Shown piece after piece: positions 1 to 5,976 of a DNA stretch of 5,976 nucleotides. Made by a program: the position numbers and the translations under genes. The notes below the pieces were generated by a model. The model made no database searches. It was given only the letters and a program-made list of their open reading frames with translations, and was not told the origin of the DNA. Within the stretch, counting starts at the first letter, position 1, and the number at the start of each line of letters is the position of its first letter. Origin of the DNA: Bacteroidota bacterium. Its GTDB lineage: Bacteria > Bacteroidota > Bacteroidia > Flavobacteriales > Flavobacteriaceae. The DNA is taken from assembly GCA_022560715.1 (NCBI GenBank), contig JADFSQ010000136.1, positions 1 to 5,976 of the forward strand. Reading direction: 5' to 3'.

Positions 1-3000
1 AATATTCATACGAGAAGGCACACCAAGTGGGTTTAATACTATATCAACTGGTGTTCCATCTTCTAAAAACGGCATATCTTCTTGACGAACAATACGAGCA
101 ACAATACCTTTGTTACCATGTCGTCCTGCCATTTTATCTCCAACTTTTAGTTTACGCTTTTTAGCGATATAAACTTTAGCAAGTTTGATGATTCCTGCAG
201 GCAATTCGTCTCCAACAGAAATGGTAAACTTCTCGCGTCTTAACGACCCTTGAAGGTCATTTTCTTTAATTTTATAGTTGTGGATTAGTTCTGAAATAAG
301 AGCATTTGTAGTCTTGTCGGTTGTCCATTTTCCAGAAACCAAATGTGCATAATCATCTACCGAATTTAACATTTTTAAAGTGAATTTCTTCCCTTTTGGG
401 AATACTTCTTCTCCCAAATCGTTAAAAACGCCTTGTGCAGTTTTACCTCCAATAATTACAAAAAGTTTTTCAACTAATATTTCTTGTAAACTATCAAACT
501 TGTTATCGTAAATATCTTCTAAATTGTTAATATCTATTTTATCCTGAGCTCTTTTATGCTTGTCTTTTACGGCACGAGCAAATAATTTTTTATTAATTAC
601 CACACCATGTAAAGAAGGAGATGCTTTTAAAGATGCATCTTTAACATCGCCCGCTTTATCTCCAAAAATTGCTCTTAACAATTTTTCTTCTGGAGTTGGG
701 TCACTTTCTCCTTTAGGAGTAATTTTACCAATAAGTATATCACCTGGCTTAATTTCGGCTCCAATACGAATCATTCCGTTTTCATCAAGATCTTTTGTAG
801 CTTCTTCTGAAACATTTGGAATATCACTCGTTAATTCTTCATTACCAAGTTTTGTATCTCTTACTTCTAAAGAATACTCATCAATATGAATAGAAGTGAA
901 AATATCATCACTTACTACTTTTTCTGAAATAACAATAGCATCCTCAAAATTATATCCTTTCCAAGGCATAAAGGCTACTTTCAAATTTCTACCTAAGGCT
1001 AATTCACCTTTTTGAGTTGCATAACCTTCACATAATACCTGTCCTTTAGTAACTTTATCACCTTTAACAACTATTGGTTTAAGGTTAATAGATGTACCTT
1101 GGTTTGTTTTTCTGAATTTTGTTAACTTATAAGTAATAATATTACTATCAAAACTAACCATTGCTTCTTCGTCTGTACGATCGTATTCAATAATAATTTC
1201 GTCTGCATCAACATATAGTACTAATCCATTCCCTTGAGCATTAATTAATACTCTAGAATCTGACGCTACCTGACGTTCGAGCCCTGTACCAACAATTGGT
1301 GTTTGTGGTCTTAATAATGGTACTGCCTGACGCATCATATTAGATCCCATTAAGGCTCTATTTGCGTCATCATGCTCCAAGAAAGGTATTAACGAAGCAG
1401 AAATAGATGCGATTTGGTTTGGTGCAACATCAGTATAATGTAGATCCTTTGGCTCTACTACCGGAAAATCGCCTTCTTGACGCGCAATTACAGTATCTTT
1501 TAAAATCTTACCATTTTCGTCAACCGGAATATTAGCTTGAGCGATTAACTTATCTTCTTCTTCTTCAGCAGTTAAATAAATTGGTTCTCCTTTAATATCG
1601 ACAACTCCATTTTTAACTTTTCTATATGGTGTTTCGATGAATCCCATACCATTTATTTTGGCATAAACACTTAATGAAGATATTAAACCAATGTTTGGTC
1701 CTTCAGGTGTTTCTATTGGGCATAAACGACCATAATGTGTGTAATGAACATCCCGAACCTCGAAACCTGCTCTTTCTCTGGATAATCCACCTGGTCCTAA
1801 TGCCGATAAACGACGTTTATGAGTTAGCTCTGCTAATGGATTTGTTTGATCCATAAATTGAGATAACTGGTTTGTACCAAAGAATGAATTAATTACCGAT
1901 GATAATGTTTTAGCATTAATTAAATCGATTGGTGTGAATACTTCATTGTCCCGAACATTCATACGCTCACGAATTGTTCGTGCCATACGAGCTAAACCTA
2001 CACCAAATTGTGAAGACAATTGTTCTCCAACTGTACGAACACGACGATTTGACAAGTGATCGATATCATCAATCTCTGCTTTAGCGTTTATTAATTCGAT
2101 TAAATATTTTACTATAGTAATAATATCTTCTTTAGTAAGAACTTTTTTATCCATATCGATATTAAGTCCTAACTTTTTATTCATTCTATAACGACCTACT
2201 TCACCTAAATTATAACGTTGTTCGCTAAAGAATAATTTATCAATAATACCTCTTGCAGTTTCTTCATCTGGTGGTTCGGCATTACGTAATTGACGGTAAA
2301 TATGCTCTACAGCTTCTTTCTCGGAATTTGTAGGGTCTTTTTGTAATGTATTATGAATAATTGCATAGTCTGCGAGTTGTCCATCTTCTTTATGTAAAAG
2401 AATGGTTTTTACTTTAGCACCAATTATTTCAAGAATATTTTCTTTATCTAATTCTGTATCTCTATCCAAAACAATTTCGTTTCTTTCTATAGATACTACT
2501 TCTCCTGTGTCTTCATCTACAAAATCTTCATGCCAAGTGTTAAGCACACGAGCAGCAAGTTTACGACCAATAACTTTTTTTAATCCTGATTTTGATACTT
2601 TTATTTCTTCAGCAAGATCAAATATCTCAAGAATATCTTTATCTCTTTCAAAACCAATAGCTCTAAAAAGTGTTGTTACAGGTAATTTTTTCTTTCTATC
2701 AATATATGCATACATCACTTGATTGATGTCTGTTGCAAATTCTATCCAAGACCCTTTAAAAGGTATAACTCTTGCAGAATATAATTTTGTACCATTTGCA
2801 TGGAAGGATTGACCAAAGAAAACACCTGGAGAACGATGCAGTTGTGAAACTACAACACGTTCTGCACCATTGATACAAAACGTACCTCGTGGTGTCATAT
2901 ATGGAATTGTGCCTAAATACACATCTTGAACAATGGTCTCGAAATCCTCATGTTCAGGATCTGTACAGTACAATTTGAGTCTTGCTTTTAGCGGAACGCT

Positions 3001-3276
3001 ATACGTAAGACCTCTTTCAATACATTCTTCAATGTTATATCTTGGTGGATCTATAAAATAATCCAAAAATTCTAATACAAATTGATTACGAGTATCTGTA
3101 ATTGGGAAATTTTCCATAAAGGTATTGAATAACCCTTCGGAACCTCTTTCTTCTGATTTTGTTTCTAACTGGAAAAAATCCTGAAAGGATTTAATCTGAA
3201 TATCCAAGAAATCTGGATATTCTGTTCTATTTACAATAGATGAGAAATTTAATCTTTCAGCTTGTGTTGCTAACAT
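1..3276 (-). CDS. rpoB: RNA polymerase beta subunit RpoB (partial, C-terminus cut by window edge)
   Basis: This gene encodes the catalytic beta subunit of DNA-directed RNA polymerase. The 1092 visible codons run without a stop to the first base of the window. Flavobacterial RpoB is roughly 1270 residues, so about 175 C-terminal residues (clamp and beta' contact) are missing. The N-terminal lobe has [16 protein letters not shown] near residue 145. The rifampicin region begins at Q470 ([12 protein letters not shown]) and continues with [14 protein letters not shown]476, H486 and S491 match E. coli D516, H526 and S531, the unmutated sensitive form. The catalytic-loop acidic pair is in GYNFEDAI (E778, D779). 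The active-site lysines lie in [12 protein letters not shown] (K1048, K1056, equivalent to E. coli K1065 and K1073). ATG at 3276 is the only reasonable start, because an in-frame TAA lies at 3297-3295. No Shine-Dalgarno motif precedes it. It follows rplL after a 129-base structured spacer. Confidence 0.98.
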   Translation of the reverse strand, partial: MLATQAERLNFSSIVNRTEYPDFLDIQIKSFQDFFQLETKSEERGSEGLFNTFMENFPITDTRNQFVLEFLDYFIDPPRYNIEECIERGLTYSVPLKARLKLYCTDPEHEDFETIVQDVYLGTIPYMTPRGTFCINGAERVVVSQLHRSPGVFFGQSFHANGTKLYSARVIPFKGSWIEFATDINQVMYAYIDRKKKLPVTTLFRAIGFERDKDILEIFDLAEEIKVSKSGLKKVIGRKLAARVLNTWHEDFVDEDTGEVVSIERNEIVLDRDTELDKENILEIIGAKVKTILLHKEDGQLADYAIIHNTLQKDPTNSEKEAVEHIYRQLRNAEPPDEETARGIIDKLFFSEQRYNLGEVGRYRMNKKLGLNIDMDKKVLTKEDIITIVKYLIELINAKAEIDDIDHLSNRRVRTVGEQLSSQFGVGLARMARTIRERMNVRDNEVFTPIDLINAKTLSSVINSFFGTNQLSQFMDQTNPLAELTHKRRLSALGPGGLSRERAGFEVRDVHYTHYGRLCPIETPEGPNIGLISSLSVYAKINGMGFIETPYRKVKNGVVDIKGEPIYLTAEEEEDKLIAQANIPVDENGKILKDTVIARQEGDFPVVEPKDLHYTDVAPNQIASISASLIPFLEHDDANRALMGSNMMRQAVPLLRPQTPIVGTGLERQVASDSRVLINAQGNGLVLYVDADEIIIEYDRTDEEAMVSFDSNIITYKLTKFRKTNQGTSINLKPIVVKGDKVTKGQVLCEGYATQKGELALGRNLKVAFMPWKGYNFEDAIVISEKVVSDDIFTSIHIDEYSLEVRDTKLGNEELTSDIPNVSEEATKDLDENGMIRIGAEIKPGDILIGKITPKGESDPTPEEKLLRAIFGDKAGDVKDASLKASPSLHGVVINKKLFARAVKDKHKRAQDKIDINNLEDIYDNKFDSLQEILVEKLFVIIGGKTAQGVFNDLGEEVFPKGKKFTLKMLNSVDDYAHLVSGKWTTDKTTNALISELIHNYKIKENDLQGSLRREKFTISVGDELPAGIIKLAKVYIAKKRKLKVGDKMAGRHGNKGIVARIVRQEDMPFLEDGTPVDIVLNPLGVPSRMNI

Positions 3277-3311
3277 CGACGAACGAAATTTTGATTAAAA
3301 AATATTTTTGC

Positions 3312-3334
3312 GTGTATATTACTTTTATATACAC
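3312..3334 (-). promoter_or_regulatory. Second hairpin in the rplL-rpoB spacer
   Basis: This is a perfect 8-pair inverted repeat: GTGTATAT at 3312-3319 pairs with ATATACAC at 3327-3334 around a 7-base loop. It lies 36 bases upstream of the rpoB start. Read on the minus strand it is followed by GCAAAAATATTTTTT, which is U-rich only after a gap, so it is a poor intrinsic terminator. It may shape the rpoB leader or act together with the larger hairpin just before it. The stem is seen directly; any function is inferred. Confidence 0.45.
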
Positions 3335-3339
3335 AAAAG

Positions 3340-3383
3340 GGTCTAGGTCGTATCACGCTCAAAAACGTGACAGGACCTAAACC
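3340..3383 (-). promoter_or_regulatory. Long hairpin in the rplL-rpoB spacer, candidate attenuator or RNase processing site
   Basis: The minus-strand RNA folds into a 44-base hairpin: ten pairs (GGUUUAGGUC with GACCUAGACC), one C-C mismatch, seven more pairs (UGUCACG with CGUGAUA), and an eight-base loop UUUUUGAG. Two of the 17 pairs are G-U wobbles that would be C-A mismatches on the other strand, which points to a minus-strand RNA as the functional form. The stem is followed only by CUUUUG, so it is not a strong terminator. In E. coli the equivalent rplL-rpoB spacer holds a partial terminator and an RNase III site that lower polymerase expression relative to ribosomal proteins. A similar job is inferred here from position and shape, not shown. 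Confidence 0.65.
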
Positions 3384-3405
3384 ATATGTAGTAGTTTAGT
3401 TGGGC

Positions 3406-3780
3406 TTATTTAAGCTCTACTTCTGCTCCTGCTTCTTCTAAAGAAGTTTTAAGCGCTTCGGCTTCATCTTTAGATACACCTTCTTTTATAGCACTTGGTG
3501 CGCTATCAACCAATCCTTTAGCATCTTTTAATCCTAAACCTGTTAATTCTTTAACTAATTTTACAACTGCAAGTTTAGAAGCTCCAGCTGCAGTAAGGAT
3601 TACATCAAATTCTGTTTGCTCTTCGGCGGCTTCTCCACCACTATCAGCAGGTCCAGCAACCGCTACTGCAGCAGCAGCAGGCTCTATACCGTATTCTTCT
3701 TTTAATATACCAGCTAATTCGTTAACCTCTTTTATTGTTAAGTTTACTAACTGTTCTGCGAAATCTTTTAAATCTGCCAT
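3406..3780 (-). CDS. rplL: 50S ribosomal protein L7/L12 (bL12)
   Basis: L7/L12 forms the mobile stalk of the large subunit; its dimers bind the L10 C-terminal helix and recruit initiation and elongation factors and stimulate their GTPase. The 124 residues match the usual length. Residues 1-32 are the N-terminal dimerisation and L10-binding helices. Residues 33-55 are an Ala/Gly/Glu-rich flexible hinge. Residues 56-124 form the globular factor-binding domain, with [20 protein letters not shown] at 69-88. The start ATG at 3780 begins [20 protein letters not shown], the expected N-terminus, and is preceded by an A-rich GATAGAAA rather than a Shine-Dalgarno motif. It lies 62 bases after rplJ, a very AT-rich gap in which I see no convincing promoter or terminator, so it is probably transcribed from upstream. 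Downstream is the hairpin-bearing spacer before rpoB. Confidence 0.99.
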   Translation of the reverse strand: MADLKDFAEQLVNLTIKEVNELAGILKEEYGIEPAAAAVAVAGPADSGGEAAEEQTEFDVILTAAGASKLAVVKLVKELTGLGLKDAKGLVDSAPSAIKEGVSKDEAEALKTSLEEAGAEVELK

Positions 3781-3842
3781 TTTCTATCGTTTTAATAATT
3801 TTAATTTAATTTATATTTTGTAAAAAGTGCGTACTTATTATA

Positions 3843-4364
3843 TTATCCCTCTCTTTGAGATAAGGTTTTTAGGATACCTGATAGTTTCCCTCCTCCAGAT
3901 TGAAGTGCTGAAATTACATTCTTTGCTGGAGATTGTAATAATGAAATAATATCTCCAATAAGCTCTTCTCTAGATTTAATATCTACAAGTAAATCCAACT
4001 GATCATCACCTAAATAAATTGCTTCTTCTATAAACGCTCCTTTTAATAGAGGTTTATCAGATTTTTTTCTGAAAGCTTTAATTACTTTTGCTGGTGCATT
4101 CCCTGTCTCGGAATACATGATTGAAGTATTCCCTTTTAATATAGAAGGTAAATCTCCAAAATCTTTATCGGATGCTACCATTGCTTTTTCAAGCAAGGTG
4201 TTTTTAACTACTTCTAAAGTAACATTTGCTTTAAAACAAGCACGACGTAAGTTTGAAGTAGCTCCGGCATTCAATCCTGAAATATCTGCTAAATAGATAT
4301 TTGTATTCGCTGTTAATTGAGCAGTTAACTCTTTAATTACTATTGATTTTTCTTCTCTTGTCAT
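3843..4364 (-). CDS. rplJ: 50S ribosomal protein L10 (uL10)
   Basis: L10 is the base of the L7/L12 stalk: its N-terminal domain binds 23S rRNA next to L11, and its C-terminal helix carries L12 dimers. At 173 residues the length is typical. The N-terminal domain starts MTREEKSIVIKELTAQL and includes the conserved stretch NLRRACFKANVTLEVVKNTL at about 38-57. Residues from about 130 to 173 form the C-terminal helical region for L12 binding. The start at 4364 follows the rplA stop by 21 bases, so the two are probably cotranscribed and possibly translationally coupled. In E. coli the L10-L12 complex represses its own mRNA at a leader just upstream of rplJ. The 21-base gap here cannot hold such a structure unless it extends into the end of rplA. 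Confidence 0.98.
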   Translation of the reverse strand: MTREEKSIVIKELTAQLTANTNIYLADISGLNAGATSNLRRACFKANVTLEVVKNTLLEKAMVASDKDFGDLPSILKGNTSIMYSETGNAPAKVIKAFRKKSDKPLLKGAFIEEAIYLGDDQLDLLVDIKSREELIGDIISLLQSPAKNVISALQSGGGKLSGILKTLSQREG

Positions 4365-4385
4365 AATAAAATCTTTAACTACTAA

Positions 4386-5072
4386 TTAAATATTAGGGTC
4401 TATGGCTACACTGGGACTCATTGTGCTGGAGATAAAAATACTCTTCACATAAGTACCTTTAGATGTTGCTGGTTTCATTTTAATTAAAGTAGAAAGTAAT
4501 TCATTTATATTACTTGTAAGCTTATCTGCAGTAAATGATACTTTACCAACTGCTGCATGAACAATACCTGTTTTATCTACTTTAAAATCTATTTTACCAG
4601 CTTTCACTTCGGTAACAGCTTTAGCAACATCCATAGTTACTGTTCCTGTTTTAGGATTTGGCATTAAGCCTCTCGGTCCTAGTATTCTACCTAAAGGTCC
4701 TAATTTACCCATTACACTCGGCATGGTTATAATAACATCAACATTTGTCCAACCATTCTTGATTTTATCAAGATATTCATCTAAACCAACGTAATCTGCT
4801 CCAGCTTCTTTTGCTTCTGCTTCTTTATCTGGAGTTACTAATGCTAAAACTTTTAAATCTTTACCTGTTCCATGAGGAAGAGATACTACGCCTCTTACCA
4901 TTTGATTTGCTTTTCTTGGATCTACTCCAAGACGAACTGCTAAATCTACAGATGCATCAAATTTTGCGTTACTAATTTCCTTTACCAATACTGAAGCTTC
5001 TTCAACACTATAAAGTTTAGTTTTATCTATTTTTGATACTGCTTCTTTTTGCTTTCTTGTTAATCTTGCCAT
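4386..5072 (-). CDS. rplA: 50S ribosomal protein L1 (uL1)
   Basis: L1 forms the flexible L1 stalk near the ribosomal E site, helps release deacylated tRNA, and in many bacteria represses its own operon by binding mRNA that mimics its 23S rRNA site. The 228 residues match the family length. The two-domain plan is visible: domain I from residues 1 to about 67 and about 160 to 228, with domain II between. The family signature [20 protein letters not shown] lies at 117-136, followed by MPNPKTGTV. The C-terminal RNA-binding stretch [20 protein letters not shown] is at 206-225. ATG at 5072 gives the expected [12 protein letters not shown] start and is preceded by TTTTAAAAA. It sits 17 bases after rplK and 21 before rplJ, consistent with a single transcript. 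Nothing is truncated. Confidence 0.98.
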   Translation of the reverse strand: MARLTRKQKEAVSKIDKTKLYSVEEASVLVKEISNAKFDASVDLAVRLGVDPRKANQMVRGVVSLPHGTGKDLKVLALVTPDKEAEAKEAGADYVGLDEYLDKIKNGWTNVDVIITMPSVMGKLGPLGRILGPRGLMPNPKTGTVTMDVAKAVTEVKAGKIDFKVDKTGIVHAAVGKVSFTADKLTSNINELLSTLIKMKPATSKGTYVKSIFISSTMSPSVAIDPNI

Positions 5073-5089
5073 TTTTTAAAATTTTTAGA

Positions 5090-5530
5090 TTAATTAGGGG
5101 CTTGACCACCTTTAACGTTAATACCCATAGACTTTGCAGTACCTGCTATCATTTTCATTGCAGATTCTATTGTAAAAGCATTTAGGTCAACCATTTTATC
5201 TTCAGCAATGGTTCGTACTTGATCCCAAGACACTTTTGCTACTTTAACTCTATTTGGTTCTCCAGAACCTTTTTTAGTTTTGGCCGCTTCCAATAATTGT
5301 ACAGCTGCAGGTGGAGTTTTGATTACAAAATCGAAAGATTTGTCTTTGTAAACAGTAATAGCAACAGGTAAAATTTTACCTTGTTTATCTTGAGTTCTAG
5401 CATTAAATTGCTTACAAAACTCCATGATATTAACTCCAGCAGCACCTAAAGCGGGTCCAACCGGTGGCGACGGATTCGCTACACCTCCCCTTACTTGTAG
5501 TTTAACTACTTTACTTATTTCTTTTGCCAT
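5090..5530 (-). CDS. rplK: 50S ribosomal protein L11 (uL11)
   Basis: L11 binds the GTPase-associated centre of 23S rRNA with L10 at the stalk base, takes part in factor binding and in stringent-response sensing by RelA-type enzymes, and forms part of the thiostrepton site. The 146 residues are the normal size. The N-terminal domain has the proline-rich segment [20 protein letters not shown] at 19-38, which faces the thiostrepton pocket. The C-terminal rRNA-binding domain spans about 72-140 and ends in the conserved [11 protein letters not shown]. The start at 5530 yields [13 protein letters not shown], as expected for the family. It is preceded by TTATTAAA with no Shine-Dalgarno motif. A 77-base AT-rich gap containing a weak hairpin separates it from the end of nusG. 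The 17-base gap to rplA indicates cotranscription. Confidence 0.98.
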   Translation of the reverse strand: MAKEISKVVKLQVRGGVANPSPPVGPALGAAGVNIMEFCKQFNARTQDKQGKILPVAITVYKDKSFDFVIKTPPAAVQLLEAAKTKKGSGEPNRVKVAKVSWDQVRTIAEDKMVDLNAFTIESAMKMIAGTAKSMGINVKGGQAPN

Positions 5531-5551
5531 TTTAATAATTTAGTTTGATAT

Positions 5552-5579
5552 GATTTTAAAAATTGGAAGCTTTAAAATC
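5552..5579 (-). promoter_or_regulatory. AT-rich hairpin in the nusG-rplK spacer, possible rplK leader element
   Basis: On the minus strand GATTTTAAA (5579-5571) and TTTAAAATC (5560-5552) form a perfect nine-pair stem, plus a possible G-U pair, around a ten-base interval GCTTCCAATT. It lies 21 bases upstream of the rplK start. All pairs but one are A-U, so the stem is weak and could be chance in such AT-rich DNA. The position matches where L1 represses rplK-rplA translation in E. coli, but I cannot see the sequence features of an L1 rRNA-mimic site. No T-run follows, so it is not a terminator. Confidence 0.3.
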
Positions 5580-5606
5580 TTATCTATAATATTTGTGTAA
5601 CAATTA

Positions 5607-5708
5607 TTATACTTTTTCTACTTGCATATAGCTTAACTCTAATGGTGTTTTTCTTCCGAAAATTTTAACCATTACTTCAAGCTTACGTTTTTCTTCATTA
5701 ATTTTTTC
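5607..5708 (-). CDS. nusG: Transcription termination/antitermination factor NusG, C-terminal end only
   Basis: The last 33 codons before the TAA at 5609-5607 read as the end of flavobacterial NusG: EKINEEKRKLEVMVKIFG, then RKTPLELSYMQVEKV. NusG binds the polymerase clamp through its N-terminal domain and, through its C-terminal KOW domain, contacts ribosomal protein S10 or Rho. The position directly upstream of rplK is where nusG is normally found. Similarity stops abruptly at about 5709. The KOW core expected just before this point (a G-P-F-x-G-F-x-G type motif) is absent in all three minus-strand frames, and nothing like the N-terminal NGN domain appears in the remaining 268 bases. The reading frame stays open past 5708 up to codon 5972-5970, with a stop at 5975-5973 and no in-frame ATG upstream of the NusG-like part. 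This fragment cannot be a working gene on its own; either the gene is broken or the sequence is chimeric here. Confidence 0.85.
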   Translation of the reverse strand, partial: EKINEEKRKLEVMVKIFGRKTPLELSYMQVEKV

Positions 5709-5976
5709 ATTATTTAATTGTTGATATAAGAGTCCCAAATAAATTTTAAAAGTTATTTTATTTTCTATTAAATTCAAAACATCTTTATTGTTTTTAAATA
5801 ATACTATTGCTTTAGCTGTAGATTCGATTTCCTTTGCACATGTATAATCCTTTTTTTTAAATACTTTTTTATTGTCGCTCTTGTTTTTTTTATTGGAGCT
5901 TTGGCATTTACGTTCTTTTCTTTTTATAGCGGTTCTAATGTGGTCTCCAGTAAAAATATTGAAATTGGAATTTTAG
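5709..5976. other. Unrecognised AT-rich sequence replacing the body of nusG
   Basis: No recognised gene was found in these 268 bases. On the minus strand one frame is open for 88 codons from 5972 and runs without interruption into the NusG tail. Its product is rich in Lys and Asn, for example KKNKSDNKKVFKKKDYTCAK, then a probably helical part (ESTAKAIVLFKNNKDVLNL followed by FKIYLGLLYQQLNNEK). The latter faintly resembles a TPR helix pair, but this is far too little for a family call. No ATG occurs in this frame here; TTG codons do. On the plus strand the same A-runs read as Phe/Leu-rich pseudo-membrane peptides, which I discount. Possible explanations are a foreign fragment joined to nusG in the genome, a joined fragment created during amplification or assembly, or low-quality sequence at a contig end. 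Confidence 0.5.

Noticed and set aside
560..889. Plus-strand open frame of 109 codons opposite rpoB
   Set aside because: It is antisense to the conserved rpoB catalytic region; the Ser/Leu/Ile-rich product mirrors Glu/Lys/Asp-rich RpoB codons and has no recognisable domain.
1553..1570. CTTCTT repeats within rpoB as a possible microsatellite
   Set aside because: They encode a short Glu run in the RpoB chain (AEEEEDK), in frame and in a normally acidic linker; no sign of slippage.
1674..1856. Plus-strand open frame of 60 codons opposite rpoB
   Set aside because: It overlaps the antisense of the rifampicin region and the adjoining conserved RpoB segment; constraint on RpoB explains the open frame.
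1830..1875. Rifampicin-resistance substitutions in RpoB
   Set aside because: The residues equivalent to E. coli D516, H526 and S531 are the sensitive wild-type forms.
2402..2722. Plus-strand open frame of 106 codons opposite rpoB
   Set aside because: It is a Ser-rich antisense shadow of the RpoB N-terminal half, without a domain or sensible start context.
3825..3836. Small inverted repeat AAGTGCGTACTT in the rplJ-rplL gap
   Set aside because: A four-pair stem with a four-base loop is expected by chance and is not followed by a T-run.
5531..5606. Bacteroidota-type promoter (TTTG with TAnnTTTG) before rplK
   Set aside because: No TTTG element occurs on the minus strand in this gap, so no promoter can be supported.
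5846..5976. Phe/Leu-rich plus-strand frame ending in TAG at the last base, suggesting a membrane peptide
   Set aside because: It is the complement of Lys-coding A-runs; its only ATG (5938) leaves 12 codons, and no start context or family is visible.

Overview
The window carries the core of the nusG-rplK-rplA-rplJ-rplL-rpoB transcription/translation operon of a Bacteroidota bacterium, most likely a marine-type Flavobacteriaceae. The call rests on RpoB and L7/L12 sequences that read as flavobacterial, on AT-rich DNA, on A-rich leaders without Shine-Dalgarno motifs before the start codons, and on the NusG C-terminus (GRKTPLELSYMQVEKV). Every real gene lies on the minus strand, so transcription runs from high to low coordinates.

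Layout in transcription order: 5976-5709 is an AT-rich stretch I do not recognise, sitting where the rest of nusG should be; 5708-5607 is the C-terminal end of nusG; 5530-5090 rplK (L11); 5072-4386 rplA (L1); 4364-3843 rplJ (L10); 3780-3406 rplL (L7/L12); a 129-base spacer with two hairpins, one strong; and 3276-1 rpoB, complete at its start and cut by the window edge after 1092 codons. rpoC would be expected next, outside the window.

The genes work together. L11 and L1 are large-subunit stalk proteins, L10 anchors L7/L12 dimers that recruit translation GTPases, RpoB is the catalytic beta subunit of RNA polymerase, and NusG couples polymerase to the ribosome. The long hairpin between rplL and rpoB is well placed to uncouple ribosomal-protein from polymerase expression.

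The five main genes look ordinary and intact. I do not see a new defence, mobile or biosynthetic system. Two places deserve a second look: the abrupt loss of NusG similarity at about 5709, where one reading frame stays open into unrelated Lys/Asn-rich sequence (rearrangement or, more likely, a chimeric contig end), and the 17-pair rplL-rpoB hairpin whose two G-U wobbles favour a minus-strand RNA.
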